Positions 9,312-17,676 of a stretch of 64,000 bases of DNA are shown here, in pieces; the first letter of the stretch is position 1; each line of letters starts with the position of its first letter. The translations under genes and the position numbers were made by a program. Below the pieces are notes generated by a model. It was not told the origin of the DNA. It made no database searches and saw only the letters and a program-made list of their open reading frames with translations. The stretch spans positions 186,388 to 250,387 of the forward strand of contig NZ_QRAN01000002.1 of assembly GCF_003457605.1 (NCBI RefSeq), in the 5' to 3' direction. The DNA is from Seongchinamella sediminis. GTDB lineage: Bacteria; Pseudomonadota; Gammaproteobacteria; Pseudomonadales; Halieaceae.

Positions 9312-9428
9312 GAACAGCGGAAATTTACCATTAGCGCAGTCCTGAGCCAGGCCGGTGGCCGCGCTGGCTGGCGATCTCCCGGGCTGCTACCATTGACTCC
9401 CCTGACTCCTGAACAAGCGAGGCGCCGC

Positions 9429-10007
9429 ATGCGCACCCTGACCGTCCTGCTGCTGTTTCTGGCCGTAAGCGCCTGCAGCAACGTGGAAACCCGCCCCGGC
9501 GATACCGCTGCCTTTGCGGCGGGGGACTACCGGTATTACAGCTGGCGCAGCGAACCACTGGCGAATACCCGGCATTCCGCGGACCTGCTGTACCTGATAG
9601 ATCCTGTTGTTCGCCGGGAGGTAAACGCGGCGCTCGCCAAACTGGGCTATGTCGAGGATCCGGGGCGTGCCCAGTTCAACGTCGACTACCTGCAGGCCAT
9701 GGGTTTACGCGAGGGTGTCAAAAGCCAGGACGCCAGCGGCGGCATCGATCCCATACCCTCCGCCCGGCCCAATCGCCAGATCAACCAGGCCATGGTGGAT
9801 AACGCCAACGCCCTCGCCGGGGTGCAGACTACCAACAACATCGCGATCCAGTTCAATGACAGCGCCAGCCAGCGGGAGATCTGGCGGGTCGTCATCACCA
9901 GCATTGTCGAGAACAGCAACAAGGTTGACGTCGATTACCTGGAGCGCAAAGTCAGCAAAGCGGTTAGCCAGGCTTTCCGACCCCTGCCCCGGGCGGATCA
10001 GGAATAA
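9429..10007 (+). CDS. DUF4136-type lipoprotein
   Basis: A 192-residue lipoprotein. The signal peptide RTLTVLLLFLAVSAC ends in a lipobox (VSAC), and the following AAGDYRYYSWRSEPL matches the conserved opening of DUF4136 envelope lipoproteins. The frame opens at 9393, but ATG 9429 puts the signal peptide at the terminus. Function in the family is unknown. The 3' end overlaps the convergent dehydrogenase gene by 10 bp. It may be controlled by the divergent LysR protein. Confidence 0.8.
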   Translation: MRTLTVLLLFLAVSACSNVETRPGDTAAFAAGDYRYYSWRSEPLANTRHSADLLYLIDPVVRREVNAALAKLGYVEDPGRAQFNVDYLQAMGLREGVKSQDASGGIDPIPSARPNRQINQAMVDNANALAGVQTTNNIAIQFNDSASQREIWRVVITSIVENSNKVDVDYLERKVSKAVSQAFRPLPRADQE

Positions 10008-10969
10008 ACCTCCGGGTTGACGCAGTGGGGCATCGCCTGCCCCCTGAGGGCGGCAATGGCGTTGGCTACCGCCAGGTCTGCCATTTTTGCCCGGGTAATG
10101 ACGCTGGCGCTGCCGATATGGGGTGCGACGACCACGTTGGGCAGGCCAAGCAGCGGGTTGTCAGCGGCCACAGGCTCCTGCCCGAATACGTCCATGCCCG
10201 CTGCCGAGAGCCTGCCGTCGGCCAGCGCGTCGGCCAGTGCCTGCTCATCGACGATACCGCCGCGGGCCGTGTTTACCAGCACCGCACCGGGTTTCATCAG
10301 GGCTATTCGCCGGGCGTCGAACAATCCACGGGTATCGTCGGTAAGGGCCACGTGAAGGCTGACAAAGTCGCTGCGCAGCAGCAGCTCTTCCAGCGACACG
10401 CTCTCTATACCGGATAATTCACGCGGGGTCCGGTTCCAGGCCAGCACCTCCATACCAAAGCCGGCGGCGCGGCGGGCCAGTGCCTGGCCGATTGCACCGA
10501 GGCCGACAATACCCAGGGTACCGCCGCTGACATCCTTGCCGGTAAAAAAGTCCGGGGCCCAGGCGTTTTCCGGGGTCCAGTTACCCCGGCGCACAAACTG
10601 GTCGGCTTCCACTATCCTGCGCGCCGCCGCCAGCATCAGGGCAAAAGCTGTGTCGGCGGTGGTATCCACCAGCACTCCCGGAGTATGGCCCAAAGGGATT
10701 TTGCGGGCGCTGAGCGCCGCTACATTCACGTGATCCACGCCCACTGACATGCTGGATACGAAGGACAGCTCGGGCACGGTGCCCAGCAGCTCCCCGTCAA
10801 TGCGATCGGTAAGCATACATACCAGGCCGTCACAGCCCGCCAGTTCCTCGCGCAGGTTGGCGGCGCTGAGCAGCCCGGGCCCCATCCAGACATTGACATC
10901 GCAGTAACGGGACAACTCGTGGATGCGCTCACCGGGGAGCTGGTGGGTAACGAAAACTCTCTTGCTCAT
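9998..10969 (-). CDS. D-isomer-specific 2-hydroxyacid dehydrogenase (glyoxylate/hydroxypyruvate reductase-like)
   Basis: A 323-residue NAD(P)-dependent oxidoreductase. It carries the Rossmann motif GLGAIGQALARR, the catalytic Arg in NTARGGIVDE, the Glu region FGQEP and the catalytic His in PHIGSAS. These identify the family that reduces 2-oxoacids such as glyoxylate or hydroxypyruvate; the exact substrate cannot be read from sequence. Start ATG 10969 is chosen over an in-frame codon at 10987 because AGGA is correctly placed before it and it avoids overlap with the HIT gene. It follows the HIT gene by 10 bp, probably in one operon. Confidence 0.9.
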   Translation of the reverse strand: MSKRVFVTHQLPGERIHELSRYCDVNVWMGPGLLSAANLREELAGCDGLVCMLTDRIDGELLGTVPELSFVSSMSVGVDHVNVAALSARKIPLGHTPGVLVDTTADTAFALMLAAARRIVEADQFVRRGNWTPENAWAPDFFTGKDVSGGTLGIVGLGAIGQALARRAAGFGMEVLAWNRTPRELSGIESVSLEELLLRSDFVSLHVALTDDTRGLFDARRIALMKPGAVLVNTARGGIVDEQALADALADGRLSAAGMDVFGQEPVAADNPLLGLPNVVVAPHIGSASVITRAKMADLAVANAIAALRGQAMPHCVNPEVYS

Positions 10970-10979
10970 CACAGTCCTG

Positions 10980-11411
10980 CTAGTCAATGGACCTGGCGGG
11001 TTTCAGGTCCAGCATGCGCACCAGGGCGTGCTGCCATTCCTCCAGTTGCGCGGGGCTGTAGGCCTCGGAGTCCTCCAGGTTGCCCCAGACCGGCTGCGGC
11101 CAGCAGGGGTCGACGGTCGCCCTGCCGATAACATGCAAATGCATTTGCGGCACCACATTGCCGAGGCCGGCAAAATTGACCTTGTCGAAACCCAGCAATT
11201 TCTTGATGAACTCGGACACCGCGACGCAATCCGCCAGCACCGCCCGGCCGTGCTCCGCCGGCAGGTCGAGAAAATCAGCCAGCTCGGTATCCGGCACCAG
11301 GATGAACCATGGCAGGCTGGCGTTACGATGCAGCAACAGCTCGGTGGCAGCCAACTGCCCCAGATGGTGGCAGTCCTGTAACAATTGCGGATGGATGTTG
11401 AGCACACTCAT
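10980..11411 (-). CDS. HIT domain protein
   Basis: A 143-residue member of the histidine-triad hydrolase/transferase superfamily, acting on nucleotide phosphate esters. The signature is QMHLHVIGR: the first two triad histidines are present and the third position is a Gly, a pattern seen in a proteobacterial HIT subfamily rather than a sign of decay. AGGAAA precedes ATG 11411. It is the first gene of a probable two-gene operon with the hydroxyacid dehydrogenase. Substrate unknown. Confidence 0.88.
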   Translation of the reverse strand: MSVLNIHPQLLQDCHHLGQLAATELLLHRNASLPWFILVPDTELADFLDLPAEHGRAVLADCVAVSEFIKKLLGFDKVNFAGLGNVVPQMHLHVIGRATVDPCWPQPVWGNLEDSEAYSPAQLEEWQHALVRMLDLKPARSID

Positions 11412-11436
11412 AGCTGTTTCCTTTGGCCTGAGTATT

Positions 11437-11466
11437 ACTCTAGTCAGCCAACTCGGAGTTTGGCAA
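11437..11466 (-). promoter_or_regulatory. Candidate sigma70 promoter for the HIT-dehydrogenase operon
   Basis: On the minus strand TTGCCA (-35, 11461-11466) is followed after 18 bp by TAGAGT (-10, 11437-11442), about 25 bp before the HIT start. The -35 matches consensus at five of six bases and the -10 at four. Confidence 0.35.
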
Positions 11467-11495
11467 ACACAAAATGCCGATCCGTAGACATTGGC

Positions 11496-12653
11496 TCAGG
11501 CGCGCTGGCTTTCCCGTATCGCCCAGGCCAGGTAAAACGCCACTACCAGTGCGCAGAAAGCCCAGGCCGCGGGATAACCGAACAGCGCCAGGTTAATCCC
11601 GGCGATCGCCGGTCCGAAAACCCGCCCCCAGGAAGAGGCCGAGGAGGTTGCCCCCAGCAGGCGGCCGCGGTACATGGCGGCGGTCCGGTGCGTGATCAGG
11701 GTATTGAGCAGCGGCATACACAGGGTTGCCCCGGTCATGGCCAGCAGCATCGAGGCGACCATGCTGGGCGCATTCCAGGCGACGACGGCCAGCACCAGTC
11801 CGCCCAGGAACCCGCTAATGGCGATGCGCAGCAGACGCCACTCTCCCAGCAGGTTCACCATGGCGCCCAGCGCACCGCCCTGCATGAACACCATGATCAG
11901 GCCCTGCACGCCAAACACAATGCCGACCTCGCGGGCGCTCCAGTTGAGCAGGTCGCCGACCCACAGGGGGAACAGGTAAGTGGCCGAACTGACACAGGCT
12001 GTGTGCAGCACATACTGGGCAATGAACAAGCGGTTTCCCGACGACCTCAGCACCGACAGCGTCGATTCCCGGTCGGGGCTGCGCTGCAGTTCCCGGTTGG
12101 CCGTCTGCCCCTCGGGGGAAACAGACTCGGGCAGGAAAATTGCCGCCGCAATAATCGCCATCAGCGACATCAGGCCGGCGACCACACAGGGCAGGGTGAA
12201 GCTGCCGCTGTCGCCGGCCAGCAGCCCGCCCAGCAGCGGCCCCAGCACCATCCCCAGGCCGAAGGCGGCGCCGATCAGCCCCATGCCGCGGGCCCGGTTC
12301 TCGGGCGTGGTGATGTCCGCCATCATGGCCGAGGCGACGCCAAAATTGCCCGCCATCACGCCGGCGAAGCCCCGGGCCAGGAATATCATCCACAACTCGC
12401 TGGCCAAGCCCAGCATCACGTAGGACAGGGCGGCGCCGAACAGGCAGATCATAATGACCGGCTTGCGGCCCCGGCGGTCCGAGAGCTTGCCCCAGAACGG
12501 GGCGAAAATACCCGCACAGGCGGAGTAGGTGACGATGATCAGCGCGATATCAACGTGATCCGCGCCCAGTTGCGGCGACAGGAAAGGGAGGATGGGTATG
12601 ACGATACCAAAGCCGATCAGGTCGATCAGCACCACGGCAAACAATACCGGCAC
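11496..12653 (-). CDS. Major facilitator superfamily transporter (TetA/multidrug-like)
   Basis: A 385-residue inner-membrane protein with about 12 hydrophobic helices. The N-terminal half shows LIGFGIVIPILPFL and GKLSDRRGRKP, the loop 2-3 motif of MFS drug:proton antiporters (DHA1/TetA class). Start GTG 12653 is preceded by GGGGAG at good spacing. The substrate is unknown; members range from tetracycline pumps to metabolite exporters, so no resistance phenotype should be assumed. It stands between the HIT operon and ubiX on the same strand, 35 bp after ubiX. Confidence 0.88.
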   Translation of the reverse strand: MPVLFAVVLIDLIGFGIVIPILPFLSPQLGADHVDIALIIVTYSACAGIFAPFWGKLSDRRGRKPVIMICLFGAALSYVMLGLASELWMIFLARGFAGVMAGNFGVASAMMADITTPENRARGMGLIGAAFGLGMVLGPLLGGLLAGDSGSFTLPCVVAGLMSLMAIIAAAIFLPESVSPEGQTANRELQRSPDRESTLSVLRSSGNRLFIAQYVLHTACVSSATYLFPLWVGDLLNWSAREVGIVFGVQGLIMVFMQGGALGAMVNLLGEWRLLRIAISGFLGGLVLAVVAWNAPSMVASMLLAMTGATLCMPLLNTLITHRTAAMYRGRLLGATSSASSWGRVFGPAIAGINLALFGYPAAWAFCALVVAFYLAWAIRESQRA

Positions 12654-12688
12654 TAGCGGGATCTCCCCTTACCCTGCCCCGCTTTCAC

Positions 12689-13252
12689 TTACTCGCCCTG
12701 CCAGCGGACCACCTGGCTCACGGGCAGGTCGAAGAGATCCAGCACCCGGCCCACGCCCTGGCTAACCATGTCCTCCAGGGATGCCGGCCGGGCGTAAAAC
12801 GCCGGAACCGGTGGCGCAATAATGGCGCCCATTTCCGACAACGCGGTCATGGTACGCAAATGCCCGGTGTGCAGCGGGGTCTCACGCACCATCAGCACCA
12901 GCCGGCGACGCTCTTTCAGCACCACGTCGGCGGCGCGGGTCAGCAGGGTCGAGGTAACGCCGGTGGCAATCTCGGACATGGTGCGCACCGAGCAGGGTGC
13001 AACGAGCATACCGCCGGTAAGGAATGAGCCACTGGCGATGGAGGCACCGACGTTTTTGCTGCTGTGCACCTCCGTGGCCAGCGCCTTCACCTCACGGGCG
13101 GAGATATCAAGTTCGTGATGCAGGGTCAGCTCCGCTGACTTGCTCATCACCAGGTGGGTCTCGACGCCGAGCTCCCGCAGCATTTGCAGGGCGCGTACGC
13201 CGTAGACGATGCCGGAAGCACCACTGATACCGACAATTATCCGTTTTTCCAT
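12689..13252 (-). CDS. ubiX: Flavin prenyltransferase UbiX
   Basis: A 187-residue homolog of UbiX, which prenylates FMN to make the cofactor of the UbiD decarboxylase in ubiquinone synthesis. It shows the N-terminal flavin-binding GISGASGIVYG, APCSVRTMSEIATG in the middle and the conserved RRRLVLMVRETPLH that binds dimethylallyl phosphate. ATG 13252 is chosen; a GTG one codon earlier is also possible. It is not adjacent to ubiD in this window, but ubiH and a ubiI-like gene lie far downstream. Confidence 0.95.
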   Translation of the reverse strand: MEKRIIVGISGASGIVYGVRALQMLRELGVETHLVMSKSAELTLHHELDISAREVKALATEVHSSKNVGASIASGSFLTGGMLVAPCSVRTMSEIATGVTSTLLTRAADVVLKERRRLVLMVRETPLHTGHLRTMTALSEMGAIIAPPVPAFYARPASLEDMVSQGVGRVLDLFDLPVSQVVRWQGE

Positions 13253-13293
13253 CACCAGGCCCCGCTTTCCAGAGCCCAGACTCTAGCAAATAT

Positions 13294-15069
13294 TCAGCGT
13301 GAGTGCTTTGCCCCGCCCTTGCCCCCGGACCGTTTGCCGGGCGGGCCCTTACGCCTGGGCCTGCTGCGCGGGGTCGCCCCCGGGCGGGAGATTTTCAGTT
13401 TCTGGCCACTCACCCAGACCGACTTGAGGTGCTCGAATACCTCTTTCGGCATACCATCCGGAAGGTCCACGGTGCTGTGGTCCTGGTAAATGTCGATGCG
13501 GCCGATGTACTCGGCATCGATTTCCGCCTCGTTGGCGATGGCGCCGACAATATTGCCCGGTTTCACCCCGTGCTCGTGACCGACCTCGATGCGGAAGCGC
13601 TCCATACCTTTGGCGGGTGCCGGCAGCTCGCCGCCCTTGTCGCGACCGCCCCCGGTGTTTTTACCCGGCGCTCCACCCCCGTCCCGGGCCTGCTTTTCCC
13701 GGCGCTGATGCTCCCTGCCAGGGGCGTTGTTGGCAGCGACCTCCCTGCCCGGTTTATCCACCAGCGGTTTTTTACCCTGGGCCATGGCGGCGAGTGCGGC
13801 GGCAATCTCGACCACCGGCACGCCATACTCGGACTGGTAGTCCTCGATCATCGTGCGGAACAGGTCCAGCTCCGCCGTGTCCAGGGTCTCGGTAATACGC
13901 TGCTTGAACTTGCCGATGCGTTTGTCGGTCACTTCGGCCGCGCTGGGCAGTGCCATTTTTTCAATGCTGCCGGTGGCTTTCTCGATCGCCCGCAGCAGGC
14001 GGCGCTCGCGATTGGCGGCGAACAGGATGGCGTCCCCCTTGCGTCCCGCCCGGCCGGTACGGCCGATGCGATGCACATAGGCTTCCACATCGTAGGGAAT
14101 ATCGTAGTTGATCACGTGGCTGATGCGCTCCACATCCAGGCCCCGGGCGGCGACATCGGTGGCCACCAGTATGTCAATTTTGCCGCGCTTGAGGTTTTCC
14201 ACCGTCATTTCCCGCTGCTTCTGGGGAATATCGCCGTTGAGCGCGGCGGTACTGTAGCCGCGGGCGGCCAGTTTCTCTGCCAGTTCGGTCGTGGCGATGC
14301 GGGTACGCACAAAGATGATTACGCCGTCGAATTCCTCGACCTCCAGAATCCGGGTCAGGGCGTCCAGCTTGTGCACCCCGGCCATCATCCACACCCGCTG
14401 GCGGATCGACTGGTTGGTGACGGTTTGTACCTCTATTGCGACATTAACCGGGTCGTTGAGGTGCTGCTGGGCGATACGGCCTATCGCCGCCGGCATGGTG
14501 GCCGAGAATAGCGCCACCTGGCGTTGCTCCGGGGTCTGCTCGAGAATCCATTCGACGTCATCGATAAAGCCCATGCGCAACATTTCATCGGCCTCGTCCA
14601 GCACCAGGGTGCGCAGGGCGGAGAGATCCAGTGAACCGCGGCGCATGTGATCCATCACCCGGCCCGGGGTGCCAACCACCACCTGTACGCCGCGCTGCAG
14701 CTGTCGCAGCTGGCCGCGGTAGTCAGCCCCGCCGTAGACCGGGAGCACGTGGAAGCCCTGCAGGTAGCGCGCATATTTCTGGAAGGCCTCCGCTACCTGG
14801 ATGGCCAGCTCCCGGGTGGGCGTCAGCACCAGTACCTGGGGCTTCTTGCCGGCGGGCTCGAGTTGGGCCAGCACGGGAAGCGCGAAGGCGGCGGTCTTGC
14901 CGGTACCGGTCTGGGCCTGGCCCAGCACATCGCGGCCCGCCAGCAGGGCCGGAATAGTCGCCCCCTGGATAGCAGAGGGAGTTTCGTAGCCGACATCGGA
15001 GAGGGCTTTTTGCAGGAACTCGGGTAGGTCCAGCTCTGCGAAGCTGCTTACCGCCGGTTGCGTGGACAT
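13294..15069 (-). CDS. deaD: DEAD-box RNA helicase DeaD/CsdA
   Basis: A 591-residue ATP-dependent RNA helicase for ribosome assembly and mRNA turnover, usually cold-inducible. The motifs appear in order: the Q motif (FAELDLPEFLQKAL), motif I AQTGTGKT, motif II DEAD, motif III SATMP and motif VI HRIGRTGRAGR. A basic, Gly-rich linker leads to a DbpA-like RNA-binding domain and an Arg/Lys-rich tail. This long C-terminus separates DeaD from RhlE or RhlB. A well-formed promoter lies immediately upstream. Confidence 0.94.
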   Translation of the reverse strand: MSTQPAVSSFAELDLPEFLQKALSDVGYETPSAIQGATIPALLAGRDVLGQAQTGTGKTAAFALPVLAQLEPAGKKPQVLVLTPTRELAIQVAEAFQKYARYLQGFHVLPVYGGADYRGQLRQLQRGVQVVVGTPGRVMDHMRRGSLDLSALRTLVLDEADEMLRMGFIDDVEWILEQTPEQRQVALFSATMPAAIGRIAQQHLNDPVNVAIEVQTVTNQSIRQRVWMMAGVHKLDALTRILEVEEFDGVIIFVRTRIATTELAEKLAARGYSTAALNGDIPQKQREMTVENLKRGKIDILVATDVAARGLDVERISHVINYDIPYDVEAYVHRIGRTGRAGRKGDAILFAANRERRLLRAIEKATGSIEKMALPSAAEVTDKRIGKFKQRITETLDTAELDLFRTMIEDYQSEYGVPVVEIAAALAAMAQGKKPLVDKPGREVAANNAPGREHQRREKQARDGGGAPGKNTGGGRDKGGELPAPAKGMERFRIEVGHEHGVKPGNIVGAIANEAEIDAEYIGRIDIYQDHSTVDLPDGMPKEVFEHLKSVWVSGQKLKISRPGATPRSRPRRKGPPGKRSGGKGGAKHSR

Positions 15070-15119
15070 GTCATTTCCTTGGGCGGCAGAGTGCGCCGCC
15101 CCCAGAGAGAGGGGCGGCG

Positions 15120-15147
15120 ATTATACCGGGTTGACGCCCGGTGTCAC
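15120..15147 (-). promoter_or_regulatory. Probable sigma70 promoter of deaD
   Basis: On the minus strand GTGACA (-35, 15142-15147) and a perfect TATAAT (-10, 15120-15125) are 16 bp apart, placing the start about 45 bases before the deaD ATG. A GC hairpin with 9-bp arms (15094-15119) begins directly after the -10 box. It spans the expected start site and has no T-run, so I do not call it a terminator. Confidence 0.6.
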
Positions 15148-15150
15148 GGG

Positions 15151-17247
15151 CTAAAAGCTGTAGCGAACGCCAAACTCCACACCGCGGCCCGCTTCGGGGG
15201 CAACCTCCCGGAGGAAGGAGGTGCTGAGACGGATCTCCTCGTCGGTGATGTTGTTGAATCTGGCAAAGGCCAGCAGGTCCCAGGCACTGGTTTGCAGGCG
15301 GTACTCGATGCCAGCGTCCCAGCGGGTATAACCCTCGGTCTCGTCCTCGTTGACACCCGGCCGGTCCTGGTCGGCTGCATCCAGCACCCCACCCCAGAGG
15401 CGCCACTGGTCGCTCTGCCAGCTGAGGCGAGCGCCAAGGCGCAATGGCGGCATGCGCGGCACATCGTTGCCATCGTCCAGCTCACCGCGAATGCTGTCGC
15501 CGTAAATGCCCAGGCGGAGATCCCCAGCGCCGACGGTGGCCAGGCCGAACTCGGTATCGATTTCGACACCGTAAAACTCGGCATCCTGCTGGTGGTAGAC
15601 GTAAACCGGCACCTCATCCACTTCCATGCCGGTCGCCAGCAGGCCGATGTAATCCTCGAAGTCGTTGTAGAACAGCGTTATCGCGGCGTGGTGATTCTCG
15701 TTACGCCAGTCCACCGAGACGTCGACATTGTTGGAGGTTTCCACCTCGAGCTCAGTATTACCCAGCTCGATGGCGCCCGTGGCGGCATGCTCCACCCACT
15801 CGTCGGCGTGGTCGTTTTCCACGTTGGAGTACAGCTCCTCGGTAGACGGTGCGCGCTCGGCCCGGGACAGGGCCAGCCCCAGCTGCCACGCGCCGGTGAC
15901 ATTCCAGAGGGCGGAACCGGACACGCTGAAAGCATCGAAGCTTTCATCGGCGGCAGCGGCGCTGTCCGGCGACAGCTCATCCCGGTCAAAGCGCAGGCCC
16001 AACTCGAACAGCCAGTTATCGGCGTGGTAGTCCTCCACCAGGAACACACCCAGGCCCTCGCGCCCGGTCAGGGGGATAAAGGCCTCTTCACCCTCGGCGG
16101 AAAACTCGCTGTCGACCAGCTGCAAGCCGAGTACCCCGTGGAAGTTGCCAAGGGGCTGGTGCACCAGTTCCAGGCGGCCTTCCCAGGTCTCGTTTTCGTA
16201 AACCGTGCCCACCTCCCCACTGCCCTCGATCTCGGCGTGCTCGTAGTCGGTGTAGGTCAGAAAGCCGCGGAACACCTCCATCCCGGTAAAGGGCTGGTGG
16301 ACGTGCAGGGCGGCGTCGTACCGGGTCTGCTCCAGCTCGATGCTGATGTCGCCGTGCCCGTGCTCCTCCTCATGCTCCTCTTCGTGCTCAGCCTCGTGCT
16401 CTTCGTTTTCCTCGTCGTGCTCGTCACCGTGAGCGCCGTGGGCCCCGGCGGGAATGCCGTAGTTGTTTTCCAGCCGGTTCACCGCCAGGCCGAAAAACCC
16501 GCTGGCGAAGTGGTAGCTGCTGCCTAACGTCAGGCTTTTGGTGCGGCCGGCGGTATTCTCGATCTCGCCGTCCCCGCCCTCCTCCTGTTCCGCGTGCTCT
16601 TCCTCGCCGTGGGCATGCTCGTCCTCGCGCACCGCCTGGCCAGGGATTTCGAGGTTGTCCCAGTCGCGGTACAGGGCATCGGCGTAAAGGGCAAAGTTGC
16701 CGGCCGCGGCCTGGCCGCGGGCAACCACATTGTCCAGGCTGGCAGCGGTGTCATGGCGGTACTCGAAGTCACCGCTGGCCTCTGCTGGCAGGGCGGTGGG
16801 GATGCGATTATCGATGATGTTGACCACGCCACCGATAGCGCCACCACCATAGAGCAGGGTGGCGGGACCCCTGAGCACCTCGATGCTGTCTGCCAGCAGG
16901 GGCTCAACGGCAACTGCATGGTCGGCGCTGATATTGGAGGCATCGGCACTGCTGGTGCCGTTTTGCAGGACAGTCACCCGCGGGCCCTGCTGCCCCCGGA
17001 TCACCGGTTGGCCCACGCCGGGACCAAAGGACGCGTTGGCCAGGCCGGGCTTGTTGGACAGGGTTTCGCCGATGGTGCCCGCCACCTCGCGGGTCAACTC
17101 GTCACCGCTCAACACGGTGACCGGCAGCGCGGTTTCAGCCTCTTGTTTGTGCAGGGGCACGGAAACCAGCACGTGCTCCATGGGCAGCGGCTCTGCAGCC
17201 GCCGTTGCCGCAGCGACAGCCACGGCAAGGGGGGTAATACGTTTCAT
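15151..17247 (-). CDS. ZnuD-like TonB-dependent zinc receptor
   Basis: A 698-residue outer-membrane receptor. It has a signal peptide, a plug domain (ETLSNKPGLANASFG, VIRGQQGPRVTVLQNG, EVLRGPATLLYGGGAIGGVV) and a beta-barrel ending in a C-terminal Phe (GVRYSF). Two extracellular-type loops are strongly acidic and histidine-rich (residues about 208-228 and 270-300), the feature of ZnuD-type zinc piracy receptors. AGGAG precedes ATG 17247. It follows the small His/Cys protein by 35 bp in a probable operon. Expected regulation by Zur is inference, since no convincing Zur box was found. It may also take other divalent metals. Confidence 0.88.
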   Translation of the reverse strand: MKRITPLAVAVAAATAAAEPLPMEHVLVSVPLHKQEAETALPVTVLSGDELTREVAGTIGETLSNKPGLANASFGPGVGQPVIRGQQGPRVTVLQNGTSSADASNISADHAVAVEPLLADSIEVLRGPATLLYGGGAIGGVVNIIDNRIPTALPAEASGDFEYRHDTAASLDNVVARGQAAAGNFALYADALYRDWDNLEIPGQAVREDEHAHGEEEHAEQEEGGDGEIENTAGRTKSLTLGSSYHFASGFFGLAVNRLENNYGIPAGAHGAHGDEHDEENEEHEAEHEEEHEEEHGHGDISIELEQTRYDAALHVHQPFTGMEVFRGFLTYTDYEHAEIEGSGEVGTVYENETWEGRLELVHQPLGNFHGVLGLQLVDSEFSAEGEEAFIPLTGREGLGVFLVEDYHADNWLFELGLRFDRDELSPDSAAAADESFDAFSVSGSALWNVTGAWQLGLALSRAERAPSTEELYSNVENDHADEWVEHAATGAIELGNTELEVETSNNVDVSVDWRNENHHAAITLFYNDFEDYIGLLATGMEVDEVPVYVYHQQDAEFYGVEIDTEFGLATVGAGDLRLGIYGDSIRGELDDGNDVPRMPPLRLGARLSWQSDQWRLWGGVLDAADQDRPGVNEDETEGYTRWDAGIEYRLQTSAWDLLAFARFNNITDEEIRLSTSFLREVAPEAGRGVEFGVRYSF

Positions 17248-17282
17248 TTTTTACTCCTGGGTAAGCGAAAAGAGATTTGGCT

Positions 17283-17579
17283 TCAGGAGTAGGCAGGGGG
17301 TCCCCGGGCGTTAAAGGCGGCGACAAACGGCGCGCGGGTAGACGGGTCGGGCTGCGGCTCCTCGACACTGCCATTGCTCTCAGGTACGGCGACCGGTGCC
17401 GCCGAAGGCAGCATCGCTGTCCCGGCCTTGCACACCAGGCACTGGGAATAGCTGTCGCCGGCGGAGTTCCAGTGATCGTGACCGGCTTCCTGCACCTGCA
17501 GGGCGCCCGCACACAGCAGGGCGACCAGAGCGAAAACTCGCGCCAGTGGCTGCTGGTAAGTACGGTTGAACAGGTGCAT
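17283..17579 (-). CDS. Small exported His/Cys protein (DUF2946-like), partner of the zinc receptor
   Basis: A 98-residue protein with a hydrophobic N-terminal segment (ARVFALVALLCAGALQVQEA) and a metal-ligand-like cluster GHDHWNSA...CLVCK, ending in a short Pro-rich tail (ARGPPAYS). Proteins of this shape, related to DUF2946, often precede ZnuD-type receptors, so a periplasmic metal-handling role is inferred from context. It is the first gene of the operon with the receptor. The CxxC plus HxH arrangement is seen directly; the function is not demonstrated. Confidence 0.7.
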   Translation of the reverse strand: MHLFNRTYQQPLARVFALVALLCAGALQVQEAGHDHWNSAGDSYSQCLVCKAGTAMLPSAAPVAVPESNGSVEEPQPDPSTRAPFVAAFNARGPPAYS

Positions 17580-17609
17580 AGCGTCGTTGCAAGCTGGAAG
17601 CGGGCGAGC

Positions 17610-17615
17610 ATTATA
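17610..17615 (-). promoter_or_regulatory. Candidate -10 box of the zinc-receptor operon
   Basis: A perfect TATAAT on the minus strand lies about 30 bp before the start of the small His/Cys gene. No good -35 hexamer is visible 16-18 bp upstream, which would fit an activated or atypical promoter. Confidence 0.3.
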
Positions 17616-17676
17616 TACAGAAGACCGGGATGCAGGCTATCCGGCGTTCAGCCAAATCCAGCCGGCAGGCGCTTGC

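Noticed and set aside
10980-11411. HIT gene as a pseudogene because the third triad His is Gly
   Set aside because: The frame is intact and the pattern H-x-H-x-x-G-R is a known subfamily variant.
15094-15119. GC hairpin as terminator of the zinc receptor gene
   Set aside because: No T-run follows it on the minus strand and it overlaps the deaD promoter.
17590-17620. Zur box upstream of the zinc-receptor operon
   Set aside because: The AT stretch at 17608-17619 fits a -10 box, and the expected palindrome arms are not present.
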